64,000 nt of DNA. Origin: Norana najaformis. Taxonomy: Eukaryota > Annelida > Clitellata > Crassiclitellata > Hormogastridae. Of the stretch, positions 12,101 to 23,300 are shown piece after piece. A program made the position numbers and the translations under genes. Every line of letters begins with the position of its first letter. Within the stretch, counting starts at the first letter, position 1. The notes beneath the pieces were generated by a model that was not told the DNA's origin, made no database searches, and worked only from the letters and a program-made list of their open reading frames with translations. The stretch is from assembly GCA_964023275.1 (NCBI GenBank), contig OZ029916.1:25310953-25374952 (forward strand), in the 5' to 3' direction.

Positions 12101-14876
12101 GATGACTGACTTCAATGAATGACTAATTAAATGAATGAATGATGGAATTAATAAATCACCTGCTCACTCATTCACCAATTTACAGAGTGACTGAATTAAT
12201 TAATGACTTACTATTTATTAGCTATTTCAATTACTCATTTCAGTAAATATGTCAATAAGTGATCTTTATTAGAGCAAAATAAATTCCCACACTTCACAGT
12301 TACAACGCACACAAAAACAGGAAAAAGAAATACACTGTAAGAGCAAACTATGTAACCCTGGTAACAGTTTAAAAATGTAACTTTTAAACGGAGAGAGAAC
12401 TAACATCATACAAATTTAACTACTGGTATATATAGCTGGACAGAAGTAATAGCATATATAGGAATTATATATTCAGCATTTTGTTATATTTTCTTCATAT
12501 CAGTGATAACATTTCCAGCTAATAACTAATCTATTTTAACTTAATTACTTCTATAGCCCCATTATAATGCCCAAGGCATCAATCAGTGGTTGCTTCAAGT
12601 GAAATTGTCATTAAAATCATGCAGCTGAACTCGTGCCTCCGTGGTGAACAGATGATGTGGTGTCTGTGCACCCAGCGTCCATCATTTCCATTCATAAACA
12701 AAATACACTAAGTTTATTTCCCTGGCCTGTTTCGTATTTGAGAACAATCATGCCTAGACCATCCTCTTTCAAAATGAATGCAGTATTACCTCCGTCTAGA
12801 GACTGTTTTAATATCAGTCAAGCTTTTGCAATTTTCCAACATGTCAAAGCATATGTTTCCATGTTTACAAAACGTCTCGGTGGTTTCCAAGAGCTGCAGA
12901 GGTGGAGTAAAATGATTTGTGCAAATAAATGTAGACCTCTCTTTAAATGCAGGTATACAATGGGTATCGTGCAGTTGCCTGTATGCTGGCAGCAGCATGC
13001 ACGGGGTGTTTACATCGCACAAGCATGATGTTTACAAAACGTTTCAGCAGTTTCCAAGAGCCACCAGTAGTTTTCAGTAATTTTCTGACAAGTCGATGCA
13101 TATGTTCTGCATTTACAAAACATCACTCAAAGATTTCGTTTGAAACTTTATATATAATTTAATTCCTTTTATTTCAGTGAATACTTCTGAACTAGGTTCA
13201 ACATTTTATTTTTCAGTCAGCCATATATTTTCTTGTGCTTCATGGATATCTGATTTTCTGACCTTCGTCAACATGTTTCTGATTTAATCTACCTGTTCTG
13301 ATTTTCTAACCTTCGTGTTTCTGAGAGTTTGTGACAGTGCAGTGGTTAGCATGATGGACTGTCAAACAACAGATATAGGTTCAATTCCCTGCCGAAGCAG
13401 AATTTGATATCTGCTCCAAGTACACACTCTACATAACACAGCTATTATATGGTAAGTACAGTGACCGTAAACTAACTAACTAAGCTATTATAAGTACAAT
13501 GACAGTAAATCAGGAGGCGGGGAAAGGACTGGCCACCTGTCTTCATACATCAAGGCTAAACACAATGAAGTCACTAATACACCCACCGACATCTGACTGT
13601 CGGGCGTGGTTTAAGGAACTGGTCTTCATCTTCATGTTTATGATTATTTGACCATCTATGTTTCTGAATTTCTGACCTTCTTCTGTATGTTTCTGATTTT
13701 AAGACCTTCGTGTTTCTGAGAGCTCGAGGTAGTGTAATGGTAAACGACATTGCAGGTTCAATTCTCTTTCTGAGATTTTGGCTCCACATGCACACTCTAG
13801 CTAACCCAGCTAACATAGGTACAATGACCGTAAATACTGAGTGCTAAAACTGAGGCATCAGGTGAGAAGACTGACCACCCACCTTCATATGCCAAGGCTA
13901 AGTAAAATGAAGTTGCCAAAGTATATATATAATTTCTGATTTTCCGACCTTCATCTATGTTTCTAACTTTCCAAACTTCATCAATATCTTTGTAATGTTC
14001 TGATTTTCATCAATGTGCTTCAGATTTTCTGACCTACCCTGTATCTATTTTTGATTTCTCTCCTTCATGATTCTTGATTTGTGAGTTTCACATTTTTGTA
14101 AAATATTTCTATATTTTATATCAAATTATTTAATACATCGCATTATAAGAAAACACAAAATCCCTGGAAACACATTTCATCAAAAATTGTTACTTTTTTT
14201 GAATTATATGCTCTCTTCGCAACTTATGTTTAATGACCATGCACAAATGAGCTTGTGAACAGTCACATCACTTTCTACATCAGAAACTATTGTTATAATA
14301 ATTCATGAGTATTTCGCTAGATGGCAATGCGAAAAGTCGGAAAATGGAAAACGGAAATGTTCCTGCCGCTCGATTTACTGAGGTGTGGATTTGATGGATA
14401 AGAGTAAGATTTCTTGAAGATGTGGGCTATAGTTTTTAATGGAAAGCCTAAAAAGTGATAGAGAAGTTTGAGACATATGATGCTGGGTGAAAAACAGGAT
14501 AGGTGAAGAAAAGGGATAATGTAGAGAGGTTAAGGAAAGGGATAACGTAGTGAAATCTCCAATATTTCTCAGCGCCAATGACTATTTCATCTATAAAATT
14601 TATCAATGAGTCTTACCACAGTTGCATACGCCTTTTCGGGTAGTCTAGGTTTTCGAAGTAATGGAGAAACCAGGGTAGGGTATGAGCCTTGTTTCGGACG
14701 AGAATCGCCACAAAAACCAACGGCTCTTTGGTATTTTTTCCACCGCCAACTCCTTCATATTGTTCGAATTCGTTTACAGGCTCAGCCGACGTTAAATAAA
14801 TCTGAAGAATAATGCCAACTGCCACTCCAAACAGTAAGCATTTTCTTAAAAATACGTCTGCCTTTAAATCCGCCAT
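220..14876 (-). CDS. COLGALT: Procollagen galactosyltransferase (COLGALT/GLT25D family), 5' eleven coding exons; 3' end outside window
   Basis: Transfers galactose from UDP-galactose to hydroxylysine of collagen in the ER lumen. Exons in gene order: 14876-14617, 8680-8568, 8158-8043, 7493-7429, 6288-6213, 4213-3892, 3512-3436, 2947-2841, 2619-2545, 1935-1878, 347-220. All have AG/GT borders and join in frame to about 465 aa; the human protein has 622, so the C-terminus lies beyond base 1. Residues 1-31 form a signal or anchor segment, followed by [20 protein letters not shown], the family's N-terminal signature. Both acidic metal/UDP motifs are visible: DVD at residues 166-168 and VFEDDVRF at about 434-441. 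Other family matches are [34 protein letters not shown] and [10 protein letters not shown]. The ATG at 14876 was preferred to 14891 because it has A at -3 and G at +4. Exon and family assignment are secure; COLGALT1 versus COLGALT2 is not resolvable. Confidence 0.93.
3050..3172. repeat. (TA)n microsatellite
   Basis: About 110 bp of almost pure TA with a short CA patch near its left edge. It lies in the COLGALT intron between the exons at 3436-3512 and 2841-2947. The apparent reading frame of Tyr-Ile repeats across it is an artefact. Confidence 0.95.
5240..5420 (-). repeat. tRNA-derived SINE, minus strand
   Basis: Read on the minus strand, there is an A-box-like GGTGGCACAGCAGCCAAGCAG followed by a B-box GGTTGAATCCC, spaced as in a tRNA-derived Pol III promoter. 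A small CATAGGCATTTTGCCTATG hairpin sits between them. It lies in a COLGALT intron. The right spacing of the boxes supports it; the 3' boundary is not defined. Confidence 0.6.
6372..6923. mobile_element. pogo/Tc1-mariner-like MITE with TA duplications
   Basis: The left end CAGTGGAGACCCATTTATAT and the reverse complement of the right end CAGTGGAGACCCACTTACGT match at 17 of 20 positions. TA flanks both ends (6370-6371 and 6924-6925), as in Tc1/mariner/pogo elements. The 552-bp element has no transposase frame, so it is non-autonomous. It sits in the COLGALT intron between the exons at 7429-7493 and 6213-6288. The termini resemble pogo/Tigger ends in style; family assignment is inference. Confidence 0.8.
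8330..8490. repeat. Degenerate (ATC)n/(CATCAC)n microsatellite
   Basis: Many interrupted CATCACCAT units lie in the short COLGALT intron between the exons at 8568-8680 and 8043-8158. A shorter patch of the same motif lies just beyond the second of these exons, at 7978-8015. Confidence 0.8.
9045..9511 (+). mobile_element. 5'-truncated non-LTR retrotransposon (CR1/L2-like), C-terminal ORF2 and 3' end
   Basis: An open frame running to the stop at 9423-9425 encodes the C-terminal tail of a LINE polyprotein. [20 protein letters not shown], then [11 protein letters not shown] and [10 protein letters not shown], are the usual conserved blocks downstream of the reverse transcriptase. The 3' end is a short UTR with GTGCTATATAAATTG followed by a TTATTATT microsatellite, typical of CR1-like LINEs. 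The frame has no stop or frameshift in this segment, so the copy is fairly young. It is antisense to COLGALT in intron 1. Confidence 0.88.
9960..10255. repeat. Degenerate minisatellite, unit about 28 bp (arm 1a)
   Basis: About ten copies of a unit like GGAAAATCAGAAACATA followed by GATGAAGGTC. The same array resumes at 10505 after a SINE, and it recurs in reverse orientation at 13.2-14.06 kb. Confidence 0.8.
10256..10504 (-). repeat. tRNA-derived SINE family A, copy 1
   Basis: On the minus strand the B-box-like GGGTTCAATTC is followed by a body with CTAGCTAACTCAGCTC, ACAATGACTGTAAA and GGCTAAACAAAAAAGTCACT. The same body occurs in the copies at 13331 and 13721, on the opposite strand. It is embedded within the 28-bp minisatellite. 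Confidence 0.8.
10505..10620. repeat. Minisatellite, continuation of the 28-bp array (arm 1b)
   Basis: Three to four further degenerate units of the array at 9960-10255, interrupted there by the SINE. It ends at a polypyrimidine tract. Confidence 0.7.
10616..10765. repeat. Polypyrimidine (CCCT/CTTC)n tract
   Basis: About 150 bases almost free of purines on the plus strand, with runs of TCCCTCCCTC and TTCCTTCC. It lies in COLGALT intron 1. The apparent Ser/Pro/Leu-rich frame is low complexity, not a gene. Confidence 0.85.
11505..11870. repeat. Diverged direct repeat (copies 1 and 2)
   Basis: The block containing TAAAATGATTTGTGTAAATA and CTGCCCGTATGCTAGTAGCAG recurs in the same orientation at 12865-13025. 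A shorter third version, with CAATTTGTACAAATAAATGC, lies at about 11770-11870. No coding capacity or known family is recognised. Confidence 0.65.
12000..12240. repeat. Degenerate tandem repeat of GAAT/TGAC-type tetramers
   Basis: Units such as TGACTGA, GAATGAATGA and AATTAATTAATGAC follow one another for about 240 bp. It lies within COLGALT intron 1 and is non-coding. Confidence 0.6.
12555..12630. repeat. Short dispersed repeat of unknown family
   Basis: AAGGCATCAATCAGTGGTTG and the following AAGTGAAA match a segment at about 49940-49985 (CGGCATCAAGCGATGGTTG, then AAGTGAAA). A weaker copy, AAGGCATCAACCAATGG, lies near 38770. It is probably a fragment of a SINE or MITE; the family is not recognised. 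Confidence 0.4.
12865..13100. repeat. Diverged direct repeat (copies 3 and 4)
   Basis: The partner of the block at 11505-11660: TAAAATGATTTGTGCAAATA, CTCTCTTTAAATGCAGG and TGCCTGTATGCTGGCAGCAG. The beginning of a further unit (AAAACGTTTCAGCAGTTTCC) follows at 13035. Confidence 0.65.
13215..13330. repeat. Minisatellite, reverse orientation (arm 2a)
   Basis: Units such as CTGATTTTCTGACCTTCGTC are the reverse complement of the array at 9960-10620. It borders the second SINE A copy. Confidence 0.8.
13331..13600 (+). repeat. tRNA-derived SINE family A, copy 2
   Basis: It starts with an A-box region GTGCAGTGGTTAGCATGATGG and a B-box AGGTTCAATTCC at tRNA spacing. The body (ACAATGACAGTAAATC, GGACTGGCCACCTG, CAAGGCTAAACACAATGAAG) is shared with copies 1 and 3. 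Confidence 0.85.
13601..13720. repeat. Minisatellite between SINE A copies (arm 2b)
   Basis: Further degenerate units, including TTTCTGAATTTCTGACCTTC, in the same orientation as arm 2a. Confidence 0.7.
13721..13925 (+). repeat. tRNA-derived SINE family A, copy 3
   Basis: A-box region TAGTGTAATGGTAAACGAC and B-box AGGTTCAATTCTC, then the family body (CTAGCTAACCCAGCTAAC, ACAATGACCGTAAATACTG, CAAGGCTAAGTAAAATGAAG). It is slightly shorter than copy 2. Confidence 0.85.
13926..14060. repeat. Minisatellite (arm 2c)
   Basis: Last part of the reverse-oriented array, with CTGATTTTCCGACCTTCATC and related units. It ends about 560 bp from COLGALT exon 1. Confidence 0.7.
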
Positions 14877-15004
14877 ACTTTTCAAACACATAGACTGGTT
14901 TAAATCGCGAACGCAGCTCTATGGGCTAATTATAGCACATTTTCAAATTCATTACTGGTAAAGAGATTCGTTTATTACACGAATGCAAAGCCGGGCAAAA
15001 ATTA
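14877..15004 (-). promoter_or_regulatory. Probable COLGALT 5' UTR and promoter region
   Basis: This is the sequence immediately upstream of the chosen COLGALT start. It contains an in-frame ATG at 14891 in poor context. No TATA box or other clear core element is seen. Assigned by position only. Confidence 0.35.
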
Positions 15005-15250
15005 TATACCCGGAACATAGCCACTATCAGGTGTGATAAGGTCTCGGTAAGGGAGTCCGAGACACATTTACTTAGACGGTTTAATCTCGGGATACCACGG
15101 TCCGTACACGGGAACCAAAATGGCTTGATGCCCATTCAACAGGACAGAGAGTGATGAAGAATCTCACCAGATAAATAATCATTAAAAATGAACAGGGTCG
15201 AAGCCATACGGTCGCCATAGGAAAACGTGTGTATTTACGTTTACAGTCGT
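15005..15250 (+). repeat. SINE family B, copy 1
   Basis: The 3' part reads GGTCGAAGCCATACGGTCGCC then GTGTGTATTTACGTTTACA, and upstream is GGTCCGTACACGGGAACC. These blocks recur at 32845-33085, 25925-26035 and (reversed) 48481-48675. It lies just upstream of COLGALT. Confidence 0.7.
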
Positions 15251-15286
15251 GCAGCTTGGTACACGACTCTAATAATTTCTATGCCG

Positions 15287-15600
15287 GTCTTTCACTCAAA
15301 ACTGACTCGTAATCGTAATCTCGAGAGTTCTACAGCGCCCAACGAAAGCTAATCGCGGGAACCAGCTTATTCACGTGCGCTCAGTCAAAACAAAATCGAT
15401 AGGCAAAAGGGTTCGGTTCCAGATCAAGATCCAGGAGTCAGGCAGCCAGACAGTCGGACGGCTACGGTGGATGGTGCTTGAAATTGAAGCGAGAAGAAGA
15501 AGAACTAGGATAAGACTTTTGGAAAAGTAATGTTTTCAGTTTTGAGTGAAAGACCTGTGCAGAAATTGCAAGAGGCGATGGGTTGTAGGCCTACATCAGA
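15287..15600 (-). mobile_element. LINE family C 3' end, minus orientation
   Basis: On the minus strand it runs from GGTCTTTCACTCAAAACTG (remnant of the LINE motif SLKT) through CCACCGTAGCCGTCCGACTG and CCTATCGATTTTGTTTTGAC to the tail CTCGAGATTACGATTACGA. Near-identical ends occur at 25690-25920, 26585-26955 and 32425-32740. Confidence 0.75.
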
Positions 15601-17365
15601 CACCGGCCCACTACGAGTTTGAAATCCGGTCATTATTTGAACTCACGCCAAGTAGATAAATGCCGATGCTTTCGCCTCCCGGCCACCGTGCTACGTAGCT
15701 ATATCGTCCGTGTCTCTGTACGTATTAGCCCAAATATAGTGGGCATATATTACGTACTGCCGACACAGACGGTCACATTCGTGTAAACACTCCACAATGT
15801 GCCCATAGCTCGCCACCAGATGCCAGTACCACACACTATGAACCAAGATAAGGGGGACATTGCCTGTAGCTTCAATATATATCATTATCAGTTTAAAATT
15901 CAAATTTTAATGACATTGTGTGGCATAAACGCCGTTGACGTCAACATAGATTGTCTTGTTTAGTTTTAATTGTGTTCTTTCATGTCCTTTTTTTATAGTT
16001 TTTGTCTTCCTTCTGGTTGATATTTTCTGCCTGAAAGATTATGATTACGAGGTTATGATTCGTGTCCTGTCAGGATCTTTTGAGTATCGTCATGTTCTTT
16101 TACAGTCTTCTGTGTTCTTTCAGTCATCTGTGCAGTTGTCATTTGTTCTTTCATTGTGGAATTTTCCTGTAAATTCATTCCGTATTATGCTTATTTCTCA
16201 TCTCAACTCCTTGTTGTCCTTGCTGCATTGGCAGTAGCACAAAAGGTCCTGATCTTGTTTGTTTTCAAAAGTTATTTTCTTTTCCGCATTATCTTTCGAT
16301 AATTTCCTCTGTATTTTGGTGAATAGATAAGGGTTGCAGTCACCAGGTCACTTCTCCGTGCGTTCCCAATGTCATTCAGAGGCAACTTAATCCATCTTCT
16401 TTGTCGACATCTTCTGCGTTCTTCTGTGAAGAAGTTGCCAGCTCACTCTTAAATGCTATCCCAAGGTGCTTTAGAGGCAATGTTCCCTCTAATTTTTTCG
16501 CCACACACACGCTAACCTACAGCATGGATAGTAACTTTTGGGACATGGCACTCTGGTTTGTCTTTGGGGTAGTCCATAAAGAACGCCCACAAAAAGACCT
16601 ACTTTGGACTTCTCCCTCCCCTTGTCCGCACTTGGCATGACCCTCTCCCGGTCCCTTTACAGACATAACATTACAGCAATTGAATGCTGGAAAGACCAAG
16701 GAACACACAACAGTGAGCCAAATTGTTTTTACTTTAGGTGACAATCAAAATAATAGCAAGCCTTTCTTTGCTGCAACACTTTGGCAAACTGCTACCACCA
16801 TAAAACTCCACATTTCTTGAAAATACTGGTACTCCCAAGATTAACACAGAAATGTACATAAAAGATGAGATTTCAGATTTTAAGCTCAGTGCCAATCAAG
16901 TCCCTTTAATTAAACAACCAACAACCAATTAGTCACCCAAAAGACCCACACACAGCCCAGTTAGCTGTAAATCATTTGCTCAACACATACTCAATTTGAG
17001 CAAGCGTCGTTAGCAGCCACCAAGTCCATTTAATAGAATTACTGTTACACCAGTATATAACAGTTTTTAAAAAACTATTTCACAGAAAAATTACAAGGGC
17101 AACACAAGTCACTTCTGAACAATGAAGCATCATGCGTCAAAATGGCAAAATGCAAGCAAGAACTGGTCTAACAGACTTCAAATCAAAATATAACTAGAGG
17201 CAACACACCCTTGGGTCTTTAAGGACCTCAAACATCAACGCTTGTAAGTTCCTAAAGCTTTCATCCTTCTCAGCCTTCTTAACATAACGATAATGGATGC
17301 AGTTTTAAGCGCCATTCCTTGCGCTGATATCACGGATTAGACAGATAGATTGCAGAGTTAGATGT
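15601..17365. other. Intergenic region between COLGALT and the RING gene; hAT-like terminus at 16484
   Basis: No gene is recognised. A T-rich stretch lies at about 15950-16330. At 16484 the sequence CAATGTTCCCTCTAATTTTT matches the termini of the hAT-like element at 52733-54317, followed by a similar subterminal region (CACACACGCTAACC, then ACTTTTGGGACATGGCACTC). No opposite end was found nearby, so this is probably a solo or rearranged copy. The part nearest 17365 should be the 3' UTR of the RING gene. Confidence 0.55.
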
Positions 17366-20300
17366 TTAAACATGCTCATTTCTGGCATCCTCAGTAGCCG
17401 GTTCATTAGATACTTTATCAATATTTCGACGACAAATTGGACACGTCCCATGCTAGAACAAACAAAACACAAATGCCAATTTAACTTTTAAGCAAAACAT
17501 ACTAAATATGATACAAGCATTTGATTCTACACTGCTTCTTTGTATTCTGCATTGCTTCAATGTAATGCATATCCTGATATAACATGATCTGAGATCTGCA
17601 TCTTGAATTTAATTCAATTTTAGAAACAAGACCCTACTGTAATACAACCTTAGTGCAGTGCAGCATATCAAGTAGTCCCCTCTGGCAGCATTAGAAAGCG
17701 GATGCAGTGCACCGGCAATTAGGCACCACTCACCCAATGTGTAGGCTTGAATTCAACCTCTACCAGGTGATTTTCTGCCTGTCTGAATTGACCCCCGAAA
17801 ACTACAAATCAGTTCACTGCATAAGAGGCATATATCCCAAGGCCAGTGACACCTGCCTCCCTCACACCAAAAGCTACACACAGTTCTTTCAGCCACTGGC
17901 AGATCAAGAAATGCAGAAAGGGTGTAGTACCAATTCAAGAAAGATATGAGGACTTTTGAGATCAGGATGGGCATTTAGCCATAAAACACATCTGACTAAA
18001 CGTCATGTACGTATTCTGTCTGCACGAAACTGGATATGTAAATGAAATCAGAGGGTACGTGGGTGACCTTATTTATACTTAGACTAAAGTGACATCAGAA
18101 ACAATATGTAGACATGTATTAGTCTGAACAACTAAATCATATTCCTTTTGCTTTAACATAAAAGAGGCCCGCACTATCCCACACTAGATATGGATTATGA
18201 CTAAGACAATAACAACAGCAAAAGGATAAATTATGGATATAAAATTTAAAACATCAAGCACCCAAAAAATTTTTTAGACTGACCAATTCCAGCCAAGGTA
18301 CGATACAATCGCCGTGGTATATGTGATGACAGGGAAGACTGCGGACAAGCTCTTCCAACTGGAAGTCTTCCATACAGACATGACATTGAAGGTTTTTATC
18401 TGAAAAAGAACAAAATCAACTGTAACTAATTCCTAATTCTAATTAAACAAGCGCCTTTTACACACATCTATACCAGTATGTATGGATACAAATATATGTA
18501 TGTATGTATTGTATGTAGATATGTATATGCTACTGTGTATTGTGTGTATATAACTGGGCTAGATAAGTGGCAATTTATGCAGCATTTTTAAAACCTTCAC
18601 AGAAGTATAACTCAGTTGAAGTAGTGCAATTACACTGCAATTATGAGAAGCTTTTACAGACAGAGACGTGATTTCTACTCTACACTAATGACAACAACAT
18701 CAGTTGGGGAAAGTCTGTGCAAACAAGTGTGTCTCAAGCCAATGCTTAAACAGTCCAGCATCAGTCATCTCTTCCAGGGATGTAAGCAGAGTTCTAGGTA
18801 GCTTGACCTCCACAGAAGAAGCCAAATTCACAAAAGTTTGGTTACAGTAGGAGCAAGATGCACCCATCCGCCTACAATGCATTCAATGTGCACCAAGTGC
18901 ATAAACACAGAGCCTGTGATTCTGCAGCACACTAGCCTTTTAAGAGACTGCAGGGCAGCAGCGCCCTAATTATAATGGCCTAAGGAGTTTGGCTGAACCT
19001 GCTGGAACAGATCTAAAGCAAATCCCAGCTAAGAGCAAGTTTCTCCAAGTCCAGCATGATGAGGACAAAAGCGGACACAAGACTGGCAGTGACCTTGTGA
19101 CATCCTGCATACACTTTCTATTTAATCTCAAAATTATGACTTCCTGAAACTCACCGACTTGTTCTTGAACGACAATGACAGATGGTAAAGCATCAATCTG
19201 GTCTTTTGGAGCTGGTGGTGGTCCAGCACCATCTGCCTGGTTCATAAGCTGAACAGTAAAACATGCTAATGAAATAATCCCAGAAGCTAATTCCTAGCCA
19301 AACACCTATTTTAATGCAATAACAAAGACCTTCTTCAGTGATAGCTAAGTATTTTAAATGGTAATCCTATAGTCTACATATGGCTAAAGCAACTGCTGAG
19401 ATCTATCAAGAAGTATGTAGAAAAAAACAAATGCATCTTTTTTCAGCAACTCCTCCAGTACTTGCTCAATGGTGTCATAGAATTTCTCTGTACTTTCCTT
19501 TGTATTGGCTGCTGCAGGTGCATAGACCTGGATCACTGCATTGTTAAGGTCATCCTTGGGGTCACAAGGCAATTGATGGCTGCTTCAAAGTTAAATCACA
19601 GTGAGCAATAACAATTCATTGGGCAAGCCAAGTTCAATCAAGATTTGACAGGTAAGAGACACCAGAAGCTGGGATAGCATATAAAATTTACTGGACCAAA
19701 ATGAAAACTCACCAATGTAATTATGTTGTCCAATCCATCGCTCATCATAAGTGGAGCTCTAGAAAAATACAACATGTGGAAAGACTGACCACTGCAGATT
19801 AAATGTAACCTTAACAGTCCATCTTTTAGTACACTGCATAAGGTTTAAATGTTCCCTTTAGCATCTGACTGAATCTTCAATACCAATGTCTGCATAAGGT
19901 TTAAATGTTCCCTTTAGCATCTGACTGAATCTTCAATACCAATGTCAAATAGCAAATAAACAACTACAAAATATTCACAATATCAGCTCTTGATTCAAGT
20001 TCTAACAGTACTTAAGTCAAATACATGATTTTTACCAGCATGGGCTATATTATTTAAAATTACATCAAAGATTCAGTCATGCAAACAGGATAGACAACCT
20101 GCTGCGGGACTTCACTTTCAACCATTACCTTACAGCGACTGGCATTGCTTTCAAAAAGCTGAAAAATTACTCACACTTGAATGTTGAGTCCTCCCACTCC
20201 TCGAACTGCTCCACCCGTGAGTCCCACCATTAACTCTTCAAGAAACCTGAAAAATTTTATAGCAGCATAACATATCAGAAGGTAATCAATATAGCATAAC

Positions 20301-23300
20301 AAATTGTTAGGACATCTTTTAAAAAGGTAAACCAATTACAGAATACCCTTTTTTAAAAAGGGGTTCTGTTGTTTGACTGCTCTGGTCAAGTTAGTGCCAC
20401 AATCAAACATTCCTCCCAAAGACCATTCATTGTTTTGAGGGGTTTTTATATAAAAGTGTGCAAACAAGCGCTATGATGCTTACCTTTTTAATTCAACATA
20501 TCTTAAAAAGTTTTTTATTTGTACAGTATACAGAATAAGAACTCAAAGGGTTTCAACTGCACTATCTTGTGACAAATTCTTCTTAGGAACTTTCACCTCA
20601 AACCTTCTGCTTCATTGCAAATCAAGTCTTCTGAATAATAATTCTTTTTTAAAACATTTTTAAAAGGATCTGCTCACCCTTGTATATTATTTGTGCCTCC
20701 GATTGACTGAAGTGGTATCCTGTGGACCTGTATGTGTGTCCTTCGGATTCCTCGTCTCATCGGTCGTCTTTGAATGGTTTCATGAACATTGGATTCCTCA
20801 GAGGTTGTGGTTTCTGATGTATCCATAGCAACCTAATAAATAATTATGCAAGACAGCACTGTATAAACTAACAACAGAAAAGGCAAACACCAGTCTAGAA
20901 CATCAGCTAATACCAAAAGAATTATTAATTAACTCCTCTGCCTAATCTTACGATTACCTAACCTTAGTTCTTCTGAGGACTATGATAAAACTGCAACTGG
21001 ACTGTTACGATCTACTTCAACCAACAGCTTCAGAGTTTCCAGGAATTTTCAACTGAAGCACAAGCAAATAACACCAAACTAATGACATGAGAAACATAAA
21101 ACTCAAGCCATTCAGAATTAGTTGCCAACTTTACAGGAATCACTGAGATTCAAATCCAGAAAGTCATGGTGAGACGACAGCATTACCATTTGCTCACAAT
21201 GCCATCCTGTATGCGGTAAAAATTAACCAGTAACACCCTCAACTAAAACAAAACTATTCAGTGAAAAGCAAAAAATCCTGTGATTTTTGTAGACAAGTCA
21301 GTCCAAAGGGTTGCACTCGGGTCGTGAATGCATACACATGAACCCAGCGAAAGAAGCACAACAATTATTAATCAGACTGCCATATTATTCATGGGATCAC
21401 TGCTCAATAATGCAAAGTTGTCTGTCATTTGAGAAGACATCGGCAATACTACAGCAATCTGATTAATAATCGTTGTGCTTCTTTGGCTGGGTCTGGGCGT
21501 ATACATTCACTGCCTGAGTGCAAACCTTTGGGCTGACAGGCCTACAAAAGTCACAGAATTTTTTGCTTTTGATTAAATAGTTTTGTTTTAGTTGACTGAT
21601 CCCTGTAAAGTCGGCAAATAATTTTGAATGACCCGAGTTTTATGTTTTACAGGAGGTGTCAGGTTGGAGAAGACAGTGAAAGGTATTGTGCCCTCATGGG
21701 TAAAGAAACAGCTTAACTCTTCTCCTATGGTTTATACAACTAATACAACGTTTGGCATTCAATGATGTACCCGATCTGCAAGCCATTGATGGCCAACTTC
21801 GAACTAGGCCTAAGTGCATTAAATGACTCACATGTGGCCCATGAGTGTTCAGGCAGTCTAATGGACTTGAGTACCTGGGCCATATTTTACTAAAATTCTG
21901 AAACCTCTAGATTTGTGTGGATTGATATGTATGCCTGCTCCTTCGCCACAGCAGCATCAGTGGAAAAACATACCCAGTAAAGTATTCAAAAGTGGCAACA
22001 AATAATTTGATTTAATGATTCAAAGCGCTGCCAAAGCCAAATAAAGCAAGTATTAACAACTGCACATCAGATGACACTGACCTCTGATGAACTGCTTGAT
22101 GTGTTGCTGTCATTTGTTGATTCTTGATTCCTGTTAATTATACACAATAAACTGAATTTACTCTGCATCAAAAAATCAGACACAAACAAGAATGAAGTAT
22201 ACAGCAATTCTACATAAAATGCCTCTTCAGAGGCATTGTAAATTCCTAGTCCTTAGTTCACAAACCATCACGTGTGTATCTGAAGATCAATGATATTGAA
22301 AGTCACTGAAATAGCACAGTAACTAACAAGTCTGCCATTTACCATGCAATACGAGTTCAATTCATGGATAAATGTCAAATTATGCAAAACCCTGGTGGCC
22401 AAAAACCAATGCATACTTCAAGTAAAGCTCACAGCACTACACAGTTTTATGTTTAAAAAAGAGCACTGTTGTAGCGTCAACTATTTACAACAAATAGTGT
22501 CAACTCTACTGCAGTGTTCCACTGGGTTTGTGTCTCAAAGAAGGGAGACCTGAAGCCTGTGTGCAATAAAACAATCCCAGGCTTAGTTCCATATACTCTG
22601 AGTTTTGCAGACAAGTAAAATACTTCCAACACATCATTCAAATTGAAGACAGAAGACTAAACTTACTGTATAGGCTCAATAAATCCTCCATTGCATCTTG
22701 AACACGTGCAGTCCTAAAAGAATATCAATCACACAGCTCTGTAACATAAATTTATAACAAAACATCTGCAGACAACTGAACTGTGGTTTATCTACAATAC
22801 CATACTGATCACATAGCAGAAAAGCCAGACGACAGTGTAGTCTCCAACTCACAGCAACTGTAATTACTCCACAATATTCTGAGTTACACTTGCACCCAAC
22901 TCCCAGTGGGAGTTGGCCGACTGAAATTCAGTTTCGGTGCCGAAAGTGTCCACATGGCGACTTTCGGCATAGTTTCGGTTTCGGCCGAAAGAGAAAAGCT
23001 AACTTTCGGTTTCGGCCGAAATTGATCTTGGCTTTCAGTCTCCAACCGAAAGTCTATTGTTACACTCACAGGTGGTCTGTCTGCTGCTGTAGCTAATATA
23101 TGTAACTAGCGGTAGTAGCGGCCTGTGTATGTTCTGTGCGTTCGCTTCAATGATCAATCTATACACGACATTTCCACGTGTTGATGCGGAGAATCGGATA
23201 ATATTTATATTGACATGTAGTAAATTAAACGAAGTATAGGCCGTTCACATGTTATATAACGCTCTGGGGTAGAGGTGGGTTCCGGTTTTGTTATATGCGT

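Noticed and set aside
22884..23096. Frames on both strands with Phe/Arg/Lys-rich repeats
   Set aside because: They come from the repeated CTTTCGG/CCGAAAG units of the element end.
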